DNA from: Micromonospora thermarum
GTDB taxonomy: Bacteria > Actinomycetota > Actinomycetes > Mycobacteriales > Micromonosporaceae
Reading direction: 5' to 3'
DNA: 64,000 bases
Assembly (NCBI RefSeq): GCF_012034245.1
Contig: NZ_JAATEO010000025.1
Location: 1-64,000, forward strand
Shown here: positions 56,974-64,000 of the stretch, piece by piece
How positions within the stretch are numbered: position 1 is the stretch's first letter
Layout of the letters: each line of letters begins with the position of its first letter
The notes under the pieces: model-generated
Told to the model about the DNA's origin: nothing
The model's input: only the letters and a program-made list of their open reading frames with translations
Database searches by the model: none
Translations under genes and position numbers: made by a program

Positions 56974-58030
56974 CCTTCCACCAGGCGGAGGCGACCTGCT
57001 TCGGCAGGGAGCCGGTGGTGTACTTCAGGCCGTACCGGTCGAAGAGCGCCCGCACCTCCGGGGCGATCTCGCCGTAGCGGTTGCTCGGCAGGTCCGGGAA
57101 GAGGTGGTGCTCGATCTGGTGGGACAGGTTGCCGGTCATGATGTGCATCAGCCGGCTGCCGCTGATGTTGGCCGACCCGAGCATCTGCCGCAGGTACCAC
57201 TCGCCGCGCGTCTCGCCCTCGATCGAGGTCTTCTCGAAGGTCTCCACGCCCTCCGGGAAGTGCCCGCACATGATCACCGAGTGGCTCCACAGATTGCGGA
57301 TCAGGTTGGCGGTGAACGTCGCGGCGAGCGTGGTGAGGAAGGACGGGCCGGACAGCAGCGGGTGCAGAACGTAGTCCTTGAGCACCTGACGGCGGATCTT
57401 GCGACCGACCGCGCGGGCCCGGGCCCGGAACTCGGGGCTCTTGTGCCGGCCGTTCTTGAGGTTCCCCCGCAGCTCCAGGTCGTACGCGGCGATGCCGTAC
57501 TCGAAGAAGCAGGCGTTGATGAGGTTCCACAGCGGCTGGCCCAGGTGGGCCGGGCGCCAGGGCTGGTCCTCGTCGACACGCATGATGCCGTACCCGAGGT
57601 CGTTGTCCTTGCCGATCACGTTGGTGTAGCGGTGGTGCAGTTCGTTGTGCGAGTGCTTCCACTGGTCGGCCGGTGAGACGTGGTCCCACTCCCAGGTGGT
57701 CGAGTGGATCTTCGGGTCGCGCATCCAGTCCCACTGGCCGTGCAGGACGTTGTGCCCGATCTCCATGTTCTCCAGGATCTTGGCGATCGACAGACCGACG
57801 GTGCCGACGACCCAGGCCGGCGGGAAGAGCGAGAACAGGAGCACCGCCCGGCTGGACAGTTCCAGGCTCCGCTGGGTCTTGATGACCCGCCGGATGTACC
57901 GGGCGTCCCGCTCGCCCCGGTCGGCGAGGACCCGGTCCCGGATCGCGTCGAGTTCCTTCCCGATGACCTCGATGTCCTCGGCGGTGAGGTGGGCGATCGG
58001 GTTGACGGGCTTGCGCTGGATGACGGTCAC
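56888..58030 (-). CDS. Membrane fatty acid desaturase
   Basis: The 380-residue di-iron enzyme has the three histidine boxes of acyl desaturases: GHNVLHGQWDWM, KHSHNELHHRYTN and HQIEHHLFPDLPSNR, with hydrophobic spans at about 58-85 and 215-250. It introduces a double bond into membrane acyl chains using O2 and electrons from a ferredoxin-type partner. The start GTG 58030 has GGAG upstream. Fourteen bases separate it from the ferredoxin reductase gene on the same strand, its likely electron donor. Confidence 0.94.
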   Translation of the reverse strand: MTVIQRKPVNPIAHLTAEDIEVIGKELDAIRDRVLADRGERDARYIRRVIKTQRSLELSSRAVLLFSLFPPAWVVGTVGLSIAKILENMEIGHNVLHGQWDWMRDPKIHSTTWEWDHVSPADQWKHSHNELHHRYTNVIGKDNDLGYGIMRVDEDQPWRPAHLGQPLWNLINACFFEYGIAAYDLELRGNLKNGRHKSPEFRARARAVGRKIRRQVLKDYVLHPLLSGPSFLTTLAATFTANLIRNLWSHSVIMCGHFPEGVETFEKTSIEGETRGEWYLRQMLGSANISGSRLMHIMTGNLSHQIEHHLFPDLPSNRYGEIAPEVRALFDRYGLKYTTGSLPKQVASAWWKVIRLSLPNRKPRGRADDRPTPALAATGA

Positions 58031-58043
58031 GTGGGCACTCCGG

Positions 58044-59135
58044 TCAGTGGTCGATGTCGCAGGGGCCGGCCGCCGCCGACACGCAGGTCTGGATGAGGAC
58101 GCCGTCGCCGGGGACCGCGGTGGTGAGTGCCCCGTTGCGCAGGTCGCGAACCGCGCCCTGCCGCAGCGGAAGGACGCAGCCGAAGCAGATGCCCATCCGG
58201 CAGCCCGAGGGCATGAGCACACCGGCCGTCTCACCGGCGTCGAGCAGCGGCGTGGCGCCGTCGGCGGTCACGGTCACGCCGGCCCGGCCGAAGGTGACGG
58301 TGCCGCCCTCGCCGGGCGAGATGACGGTCGGCCGGAACCGCTCGGTGTGCAGGCGCTCCGCGTGGCCGGTGGCGGCCCAGTGGGCCTCCAGGGCGTCGAG
58401 CAGCCCGACCGGCCCGCACGCCCAGGTCTGCCGATCGAGGTGGTCCGGCACCAGGTCGGCCAGGTCGGCGGTGGTGAGTACGCCGTCGTGGTCGGTGTGC
58501 CGCTCCACCAGCCGCAGCGCCCCGGCCGCGGCGCGGTCCCGCAGCTCCGCGCCGAAGATCACGTCCGCCGGTGTCGGCGCGGAGTGCACGAGCGTGACGT
58601 CGGCTCCAGCGAGGGCGCCGCTGCGCAGCATCCCCATGACCGGCGTGATCCCGCTGCCCGCGGTCACGAACAGCACGCGCGTCGGCACCGGCGTGGGCAG
58701 GACGAAGTCGCCCGTCGCCTGGTCGAGCTGCACGATCGTGCCGGGCCGGACCCGCCGGACGAGGTGGTTGCTGACCACCCCGTCCGGGATCGCCTTCACG
58801 GTGATCGCGAACGGGTCGCGGCGGCCGCCGAGGGCCGAGGTCACCGAGTACGCCCGCCACTGCCGTACGCCGTCGACGTCCACGCCGAGGCGGACGTACT
58901 GCCCGGGGACGTGCCCCCGCCAGTCGCGCCCCGGCTGCACGACCACCGTCGCCGCGTCCCGGGTCTCCGGTCGTACCGCGAGGATCCGGCCCCGCAGGTC
59001 GGCACCGGAGCGTAGCGGGGCGACCAGGTCGAGGTAGTCGTCGGGCAGCAGCGGGGTGGTGACCGCCGCGGCGAGCCGCAGGAACCGGCGCCGCAGGGAC
59101 GCCGTCGCGGGTGGGCGCGGAACGGTGGTGGTCAT
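58044..59135 (-). CDS. Ferredoxin reductase with C-terminal 2Fe-2S domain
   Basis: The 363-residue electron-transfer protein combines an FAD-binding barrel (RAYSVTSALG), an NAD(P)-binding domain (VLFVTAGSGITPVMGML, TWACGPVGLLDALE) and a plant-type 2Fe-2S domain at the C-terminus (SGCRMGICFGCVLPLRQG ... IQTCVSAAAG supplies the four cysteines). This is the layout of reductases paired with FADS desaturases (compare mycobacterial Rv3230c/DesA3, established). It should pass NADPH electrons to the downstream desaturase. Divergent from the PucR-type regulator. Confidence 0.94.
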   Translation of the reverse strand: MTTTVPRPPATASLRRRFLRLAAAVTTPLLPDDYLDLVAPLRSGADLRGRILAVRPETRDAATVVVQPGRDWRGHVPGQYVRLGVDVDGVRQWRAYSVTSALGGRRDPFAITVKAIPDGVVSNHLVRRVRPGTIVQLDQATGDFVLPTPVPTRVLFVTAGSGITPVMGMLRSGALAGADVTLVHSAPTPADVIFGAELRDRAAAGALRLVERHTDHDGVLTTADLADLVPDHLDRQTWACGPVGLLDALEAHWAATGHAERLHTERFRPTVISPGEGGTVTFGRAGVTVTADGATPLLDAGETAGVLMPSGCRMGICFGCVLPLRQGAVRDLRNGALTTAVPGDGVLIQTCVSAAAGPCDIDH

Positions 59136-59219
59136 ATCCCGATGGTCGCGGCACAATGGCATAAACTCTTGGCCCGCGAAGGTGAACCGGGCCCGTCGAT
59201 TTGTGCGGGAGGAACAATC

Positions 59220-60458
59220 GTGGCGGACCGGTCCGAGGCGACCCGACGCGCAGCCGGTCTCGATCTCGACGAGCGGGTGGCCGGCGCCCTGCGCGACCGG
59301 TTGCCCCTGCTCGCCGAGCGGACCGTCACCGCGATCACCGCCGAGGTGCCCAGCTACTCCGGCACCCTGACCGGCCAGATGCGGGACAAGATCGAAGCCG
59401 CGGTGCAGATCGCGCTCGGCAATTTCCTGCAACTGCTCGAACGCTCCCACGCCGCGGACCCGAGCACGCCCCTGGTCCCCGCGCTGGAGGCCGCGTACGC
59501 CCTGGGCAGCGGTGAGGCCGGCTCGGGGCGGAGCATGGACGCGCTGCTGGCCGCGTACCGGGTGGGAGCGCGGGTCTCCTGGCGGGAGATGTCCACCATC
59601 GCGGTGCGCGGCGGGCTGCCGGCGGGGACCGTCGCCGAGTTCGCCGAGCTGATGTTCGCCTACATCGACGAGCTGTCCGCCGCCAGCGTCGCCGGGCACG
59701 CCGACGAGCTGGCCAGCGCCGGCCGGGCCCGCCGGCGCAACCTGGAACGTCTCGCCCAGCAACTGGTCACCGGCGCGGCCGAGGACGTGCTGCTACGCAG
59801 CGCCGAACGGGCCGACTGGCCGCCGCCCCAGACGCTCACCGTCGTACTCCTCCCCCGGGCCAACCTGCGCGCGGCGCTCGCGCTCCTGCCGGCGCACACC
59901 CTGGAGAGCGGCGACGACCTGCCCGGCGCCGCGGCCGGCGAGGAGCTGGCCGTGCTGCTCGTCCCCGACGCGCACGGCGACCGGCGACGGCAGGTCGCCC
60001 GGACGCTGCACGGCCGCCGCGCCGTGCTCGGCCCGGCGCGGCCGTGGATGCGGGTGACGTACTCCTGGCAGCGGGCCACCCGCGCCCTGGCGCTCGGGCT
60101 GCTCCCGGCCGACGACGGGCCGCCGCTGGACACCGAGGCGCACCTCGCCGAACTGCTTCTCGGCATGGACCCGGAGGGCCTCGCGGACCTGCGCGCCCGG
60201 GTGCTGGCCCCGCTGGCGGCGCTGCCGCCGACCACGGCCGAGCGGCTCGCCGAGACGCTGCGCTCCTGGCTGCTGCACCACGGCCGCCGCGACGACGTCG
60301 CCGCCGACCTGTTCGTGCACCCGCAGACCGTGCGCTACCGGATGGGCAAGCTCCGCGAGCTGTACGGGGACCGCCTGCACGACCCCGCCACGGTGCTCGA
60401 CCTCACGCTCGCCCTGGCGTTCCCGGCCCGGGACCGGGCCGACGAGCAGGCCTCCTGA
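59220..60458 (+). CDS. PucR/CdaR-family transcriptional regulator
   Basis: The 412-residue protein has an N-terminal RsbR-like/non-heme globin-like sensor region (about 10-165: AGALRDRLPLLAERTVTAITAEVPSY...DALLAAYRVGARVSWREMS), a GGDEF-like middle domain and a C-terminal PucR HTH (LRSWLLHHGRRDDVAADLFVHPQTVRYRMGKLRELYG). It diverges from the desaturase operon with only 84 bases between starts, so it most likely controls membrane unsaturation (FasR-like role inferred). The GTG at 59220 follows GGGAGG. Confidence 0.9.
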   Translation: MADRSEATRRAAGLDLDERVAGALRDRLPLLAERTVTAITAEVPSYSGTLTGQMRDKIEAAVQIALGNFLQLLERSHAADPSTPLVPALEAAYALGSGEAGSGRSMDALLAAYRVGARVSWREMSTIAVRGGLPAGTVAEFAELMFAYIDELSAASVAGHADELASAGRARRRNLERLAQQLVTGAAEDVLLRSAERADWPPPQTLTVVLLPRANLRAALALLPAHTLESGDDLPGAAAGEELAVLLVPDAHGDRRRQVARTLHGRRAVLGPARPWMRVTYSWQRATRALALGLLPADDGPPLDTEAHLAELLLGMDPEGLADLRARVLAPLAALPPTTAERLAETLRSWLLHHGRRDDVAADLFVHPQTVRYRMGKLRELYGDRLHDPATVLDLTLALAFPARDRADEQAS

Positions 60459-60499
60459 CGGGTCCGGGAACGGGACGGCGACCCGCCGGCGCACCGGGT

Positions 60500-61068
60500 C
60501 GGCGTCACGGCTTCCGCCGGCCCATCATCGACGACGCCGCCCGGGAGGCCGGTCGGTCGCCGGCCGACGTCCGACGGCTGCTCAACGTCAACGGGCGGTT
60601 CGCCACCGTCGGCCGCGGGCCCCTGCACGGCCCCGCCGAGCAGTGGGCCGAGGAACTGGCCGACCTCGCCCTGACCGACGGGATCAGCACGTTCATCCTC
60701 GGCAGCGACGACCCCGACGACCTGCGCCGGTTCGCCGCCGAGGTGGCGCCCGCCGTCCGCGAATTGGTCGCCACCGAGCGCGCCTCCTCCGCTGCCGCCG
60801 AGCGCGCCGACTCCGCCGCCGGGCCGACCGCCTCCGGTGCGGGACCGGCCGACCCGGGAACCACGGCCGGGCCACGCCCGGCGGAGGCCGCGCCGGCGAC
60901 CGGACCGCGGCTCGCGGCCAGCCGGCCCGCGTCCGTCGGCCGGAGCGCCTTCTCCGTCGTACCGACGCCGGACGACGGCGTGCGCCGCAGCGACGAGCGG
61001 GTCTGGGACGAGTCGGCCCGCCCGACCGGGCCGGCACCCGATCCCGACCGCACGTACTCCCCGGGCCC
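60500..61068 (+). pseudogene. C-terminal remnant of an LLM flavin-dependent oxidoreductase
   Basis: Without any start codon, the frame reads IIDDAAREAGRSPADVRRLLNVNGRF, then GPAEQWAEELADLALTDGISTFILGSDDPDDLRRFAAEVAPAVREL, the C-terminal helices of LLM-class (F420/FMN) oxidoreductases. It continues through an Ala-rich linker into VVPTPDDGVRRSDERVWDESARPTGPAPDPDRTYSP, which in some relatives I recall leads into a hemerythrin-like domain. Both the catalytic barrel and that extra domain are missing. The remaining gap to 61131 holds nothing else recognisable. Confidence 0.65.
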
Positions 61069-61131
61069 CGGGCCCCGGAGGCCGGGACGGCGACCTCCGT
61101 GGTGGGCGTGGCCTGACCGCACCGACCCCGG

Positions 61132-61935
61132 TCAGGCCACGTGGGTGAGGTAGCCGGCGATCGCCTCGTCGAGCACCTCGCGGCCCGGCCGCGCCCACAC
61201 CGCCTCGGCGAAGACCTCCACCTCCACCGGGCCGGTGTAGCCGGCGGCGTCCACGGCCTCCCGGAAGCGGCGCAGCTCGACGCAGCCGGTGCCGGGCAAC
61301 CCCCGGCCGAGCAGCACGCCCGCCGGCAGCGGCGTCACCCAGTCGGCGACCTGGAAGCAGGCGATCCGTCCCTCCCGCCCGGCCCGGTCGATCTGCGCCC
61401 ACACCTGGTCGTCCCACCACAGGTGGTACGTGTCGACCACGACGCCCACCGCCTCCGCGGGGTACGGCGCGGCCAGGTCGAGTGCCTGACCGAGACTGGC
61501 CACCACGCACCGGTCGGAACAGAACATCGGATGCAGCGGCTCCACGGCGAGCCGGACCCCGGCGGCGACGGAGTGCGGCACCAGCTCGCCGATCGCGTCC
61601 CGTACGTGCGCCCGCGCGCCGTCGATGTCGCGGCTGCCGGCGGGCAGGCCGCCGGAGACCAGGACCAGCACGGGTGCCCCCACCGCCGCCGCCTCGTCGA
61701 TCGCCCGCCGGTTCTCGTCCAGCCAGCCGGGGGCCTCGAAGAAGCCGCCGCGGCACAGCGAGGTGACGGTCAGGCCGGCGTCCCGTACCAGCGCGCCCGC
61801 CTCCTCGACCCCGTACGCCGCCAGGTCCTCGCGCCACAGCCCCACCCCGGTGACCCCGGCGTCGGCGCAGCCGGCCACGAGCTCCGGCAGCGGCCACCGC
61901 TTGGTGGTGGCCGAGTTGAGCGCGAACCGCTTCAC
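61132..61935 (-). CDS. Sugar phosphate isomerase/epimerase family protein
   Basis: The 267-residue TIM-barrel protein has VGLWREDLAAYGVEEA, LVLVSGGLPAGSRDIDGARAHVRDAIGEL, VRLAVEPLHPMFCSDRCVV (metal Glu), VVVDTYHLWWDD (metal Asp/His), FQVADWVTPLP and VEVEVFAEAVW. It belongs to the IolE/IolI-like group that isomerises or dehydrates keto-sugars and inosose. GTG 61935 overlaps the DUF993 gene stop by four bases; the gene is third in the operon. A role downstream of the dehydrogenase on one polyol or sugar is inferred. Confidence 0.92.
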   Translation of the reverse strand: MKRFALNSATTKRWPLPELVAGCADAGVTGVGLWREDLAAYGVEEAGALVRDAGLTVTSLCRGGFFEAPGWLDENRRAIDEAAAVGAPVLVLVSGGLPAGSRDIDGARAHVRDAIGELVPHSVAAGVRLAVEPLHPMFCSDRCVVASLGQALDLAAPYPAEAVGVVVDTYHLWWDDQVWAQIDRAGREGRIACFQVADWVTPLPAGVLLGRGLPGTGCVELRRFREAVDAAGYTGPVEVEVFAEAVWARPGREVLDEAIAGYLTHVA

Positions 61936-63083
61936 TGCGCCACCCCCACCGTGGTCATGAACGCCCGGGCCCGGTGGGCCGCCAGCTCGGCGTCGGGCAG
62001 CAGACCGGCGGCGTCGGCGAGCCGGAGCAGCCGGCCCAGGTGCGCCGGTGACCGTCCGGACTGGAGGCCGCCGACCATGGTGAAGTGGTCCTGGTGGCCG
62101 GCGAGCCAGGCGAGGAAGACGATCCCGGTCTTGTAGTAGAAGGTCGGCGCGCCGAACAGGTGCCGGGCCAGCGGCAACGTCGGTGCGAGCAGCTCGTCGT
62201 ACGTGGTCGGGTCGCCCGCGTCGAGCGCCCGGAACGCCGCCGCGGCCGGCGGTGCGATGGCGGCCAGGACGCCGAGCAGCGCGTCGGAGTGGCTCTCGCC
62301 GTCGCCCCGGATCAGGGCCGGGTAGTTGAAGTCGTCGCCGGTGTAGAGGCGTACCCCCGGTGGCAGGCGCCGGCGCAGGGCGACCTCGAAGTCCTCGTCG
62401 AGCAGCGACAGCTTGATGCCGTCCACCTTGGTGTGGTGCGCGCTGATCAGCGCCACCACGGTGTCGGCGGCGCGCGCCGGGTCGGCGGCACCCCAGTAGC
62501 CGGCCAGGGCCGGGTCGAAGGCCGGGCCGAGCCAGTGCAGCACCACCGGGCCGTCCGCCTCGGCCAGCAGTCGGCCGTAGATGTCGAGGTAGTCCTCGGC
62601 GGACGGGGCGGCCGCGGCCAGGTGCCGGCTGCACATCAGCACCGGCCGGGCGCCGGCGTCCTGCACGTCGGCGAGCTGCTCGGCGTACGCCTTGCGGATC
62701 TCGTCGAGGGTGGCCGGGCCGGGCGGCAGCTGGTCGGTGGCGACACCGGCGCAGATCGCGCCGCCCTCGGCGCGGGCCGCCTCCGCCGACCGGCGGACGA
62801 GCTCGCGTGCCGTCGGGTAGTCCAGGCCCATGCCCCGCTGCGCGGTGTCCATGGCCTCGGCGACGCCGAACCCGTATGACCACAGGTGCCGCCGGAAGGC
62901 CAGCGTCGCGTCCCAGTCCACCACCGCCGGCGTGCCCGGGACGTTCTCCGCACGTGGGTCGGCGACGACGTGCGCGGCGGCGTACGCGACGCGGCTGGTG
63001 AAGCGGGCGCCGGGCGTGCCGTGCTCGCGGCCGGCGCCGGACAGGGTGAGCGGCCCGTCGGGCAGGGTGACCGACGCGCTCAC
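61932..63083 (-). CDS. DUF993 family protein (dihydrodipicolinate-synthase-like)
   Basis: The 383-residue protein matches DUF993, actinobacterial TIM-barrel proteins related to DapA-type aldolases: FRRHLWSYGFGVAEAMDTAQRGMGLDYPTARELVRRS, GAICAGVATDQLPPG, HTKVDGIKLSLLDEDFEVALRRRLPPGVRLYTGDDFNYPALI (the KLS lysine is a candidate Schiff-base residue) and KTGIVFLAWLAGHQDHFTMVGGLQSGR. The reaction is undetermined; retro-aldol or hydrolytic cleavage of a keto-acid is plausible. It is coupled on both sides by GTGA overlaps, so it works in the same pathway as its neighbours. Confidence 0.92.
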   Translation of the reverse strand: MSASVTLPDGPLTLSGAGREHGTPGARFTSRVAYAAAHVVADPRAENVPGTPAVVDWDATLAFRRHLWSYGFGVAEAMDTAQRGMGLDYPTARELVRRSAEAARAEGGAICAGVATDQLPPGPATLDEIRKAYAEQLADVQDAGARPVLMCSRHLAAAAPSAEDYLDIYGRLLAEADGPVVLHWLGPAFDPALAGYWGAADPARAADTVVALISAHHTKVDGIKLSLLDEDFEVALRRRLPPGVRLYTGDDFNYPALIRGDGESHSDALLGVLAAIAPPAAAAFRALDAGDPTTYDELLAPTLPLARHLFGAPTFYYKTGIVFLAWLAGHQDHFTMVGGLQSGRSPAHLGRLLRLADAAGLLPDAELAAHRARAFMTTVGVAQ

Positions 63084-64000
63084 GACCCCAGCTCCGTCAC
63101 CTCGACGCGCCGGCCCTCGCGCGCCGACTGCAGGCCCAGCTCGGCCAGCTGCACGCCCCGCGCGCCGGCCCACAGGTCCCAGGTGTACGGGGCGTCCTCG
63201 GCGACGTGCCGCAGGAACATCTCCCACTGCGCCTTGAAGCCGTTGTCGTACACGTCGTTGTCCGGCACCTCCTGCCACTGGGAGCGGAAGTCGTCGGTGG
63301 ACGGCAGGTCCGGATTCCAGACCGGCTTCGGGGTGGTGGACCGGTGCTGGACGCGGCAGCGGCGCAGGCCGGCGACGGCGCTGCCCTCGGTGCCGTCGAC
63401 CTGGAACTCGACCAGCTCGTCCCGGTTGACCCGGACGGCCCAGGACGAGTTGATCTGCGCGACGATGCCTCCGTCGAGTTCGAAGATGCCGTACGCGGCG
63501 TCGTCGGCGGTCGCGTCGTAGGGCTGGCCGTCCTCGTCCCACCGCCGCGGGATGTGCGTCGCGATGTGCGCGGTGACCGCCCGCACCGGGGCGAAGATCT
63601 GCTCCAGCACGTAGTGCCAGTGCGGGAACATGTCGACCACGATGCCGCCGCCGTCGGCCGCCCGGTAGTTCCAGCTGGGACGCTGGGCCTCCTGCCAGTC
63701 CCCCTCGAAGACCCAGTAGCCGAACTCGCCGCGCACCGACAGGATCCGGCCGAAGAAGCCGCCCCGCACGAGTCGGTCGAGCTTGCGCAGGCCCGGCAGG
63801 AAGAGCTTGTCCTGTACGACCCCGTGCCGTACGCCGGCCGCGTCGGCGGCACGGGCCAGGTCGACCGCGCCGGAGAGGGTGGTGGCGGTCGGCTTCTCGG
63901 TGTAGATGTGCTTGCCCGCCTCGATGGCGAGGCCGATCGCCTTCTCCCGTTCGCTGGTGACCTGGGCGTCGAAGTAGATCGAGACGTCCGGTCGGGCCAG
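63080..64000 (-). CDS. Gfo/Idh/MocA-family NAD(P)-dependent dehydrogenase (5' end outside window)
   Basis: At least 306 residues are present; the N-terminal nucleotide-binding loop lies beyond 64000. The visible part begins VSIYFDAQVTSEREKAIGLAIEAGKHIYTEKPTATTL (the EKP lysine motif of the family), continues with GVRHGVVQDKLFLPGLRKLDRLV and the C-terminal alpha/beta domain GGGIVVDMFPHWHYVLEQIF (catalytic His region), ending in SLWAGARG-like helices. These enzymes oxidise sugars or inositols. It is the first visible gene of the DUF993/isomerase operon. Confidence 0.92.
   Translation of the reverse strand: MARPDVSIYFDAQVTSEREKAIGLAIEAGKHIYTEKPTATTLSGAVDLARAADAAGVRHGVVQDKLFLPGLRKLDRLVRGGFFGRILSVRGEFGYWVFEGDWQEAQRPSWNYRAADGGGIVVDMFPHWHYVLEQIFAPVRAVTAHIATHIPRRWDEDGQPYDATADDAAYGIFELDGGIVAQINSSWAVRVNRDELVEFQVDGTEGSAVAGLRRCRVQHRSTTPKPVWNPDLPSTDDFRSQWQEVPDNDVYDNGFKAQWEMFLRHVAEDAPYTWDLWAGARGVQLAELGLQSAREGRRVEVTELGS

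Noticed and set aside
1..64000. CRISPR arrays, tRNA or rRNA genes, prophage or integrative element, PKS/NRPS clusters
   Set aside because: Looked for at all scales and not found; no repeat-spacer pattern, no cloverleaf recognised and no assembly-line domains.

Overview
The window comes from a high-GC actinomycete, most likely Micromonosporaceae (Micromonospora-like). The base composition is strongly G/C at third positions. GTG starts and GTGA/ATGA stop-start overlaps are frequent. The gene content fits: a branched-chain keto-acid dehydrogenase operon with an Lrp regulator, a stand-alone LigD-type polymerase domain, an XRE(DUF5753)/DUF397 pair, a type VII secretion EccB, PASTA-less Ser/Thr kinase, PucR and DUF2267 proteins. 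The genus is inferred from this pattern; nothing in the window (no rRNA or tRNA seen) proves it.

Layout. 1-4.8 kb: FKBP isomerase, STAS protein, SMP-30-like beta-propeller, an L,D-transpeptidase lipoprotein and the tail of a PKD-containing secreted enzyme. 4.8-8.9 kb: bkdA-bkdB-bkdC (minus strand), divergent from an Lrp-type regulator. 9-14.9 kb: LigD-type primase/polymerase, a small helical protein, a histidine phosphatase, an internally deleted NnrD, a secreted subtilase, a hemerythrin-like protein and a metallophosphoesterase. 15.1-16.7 kb: glyA behind a clear ZTP (pfl) riboswitch. 16.8-21.7 kb: methyltransferase, a double-headed MerR regulator divergent from a UvrA-like (DrrC-type) ABC protein, a small membrane protein and a tyrosine phosphatase. 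22-32 kb: secreted lysozyme-like protein, DedA protein, nitrilase, APH-type kinase, Ser/Thr kinase, XRE/DUF397, GGDEF protein, MazF-like protein, Nudix hydrolase, a serpin-like protein and a DUF2267 protein. 32.1-38.7 kb: a sugar island in which a glycosidase, a TIM-barrel isomerase and an MDR dehydrogenase on the minus strand diverge from an ABC importer (SBP and two permeases, no ATPase). 38.8-45.6 kb: three methyltransferase/spermidine-synthase-fold proteins, an orphan EccB with a TnpB remnant at its 5' side, and a fatty acyl-CoA ligase. 45.6-49.2 kb: a somewhat lower-GC pair of secreted enzymes (arylsulfotransferase-like and LIP-family lipase). 49.8-55.2 kb: four glycosyltransferases in two divergent pairs. 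55.5-60.5 kb: secreted lipase, then fatty-acid desaturase plus ferredoxin reductase divergent from a PucR regulator. 61-64 kb: a minus-strand catabolic operon (Gfo/Idh/MocA dehydrogenase, DUF993 aldolase-like protein, TIM-barrel isomerase) that runs off the window.

Two themes stand out. First, gene decay is frequent: a PKD tail, an NnrD missing its middle, a TnpB missing its catalytic centre but keeping its tail, an AAA+ C-terminus, an LLM flavin-oxidoreductase C-terminus and a probable frameshifted gene lie scattered among intact genes, as expected for a chromosome arm. Second, gene-free stretches carry long, near-perfect palindromes of three sequence families (1232-1320; 14933-15007 and 38737-38811, both exactly 75 bp; 21842-21920), in addition to ordinary terminator hairpins. 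No CRISPR array, prophage, complete insertion sequence or biosynthetic assembly line is present.
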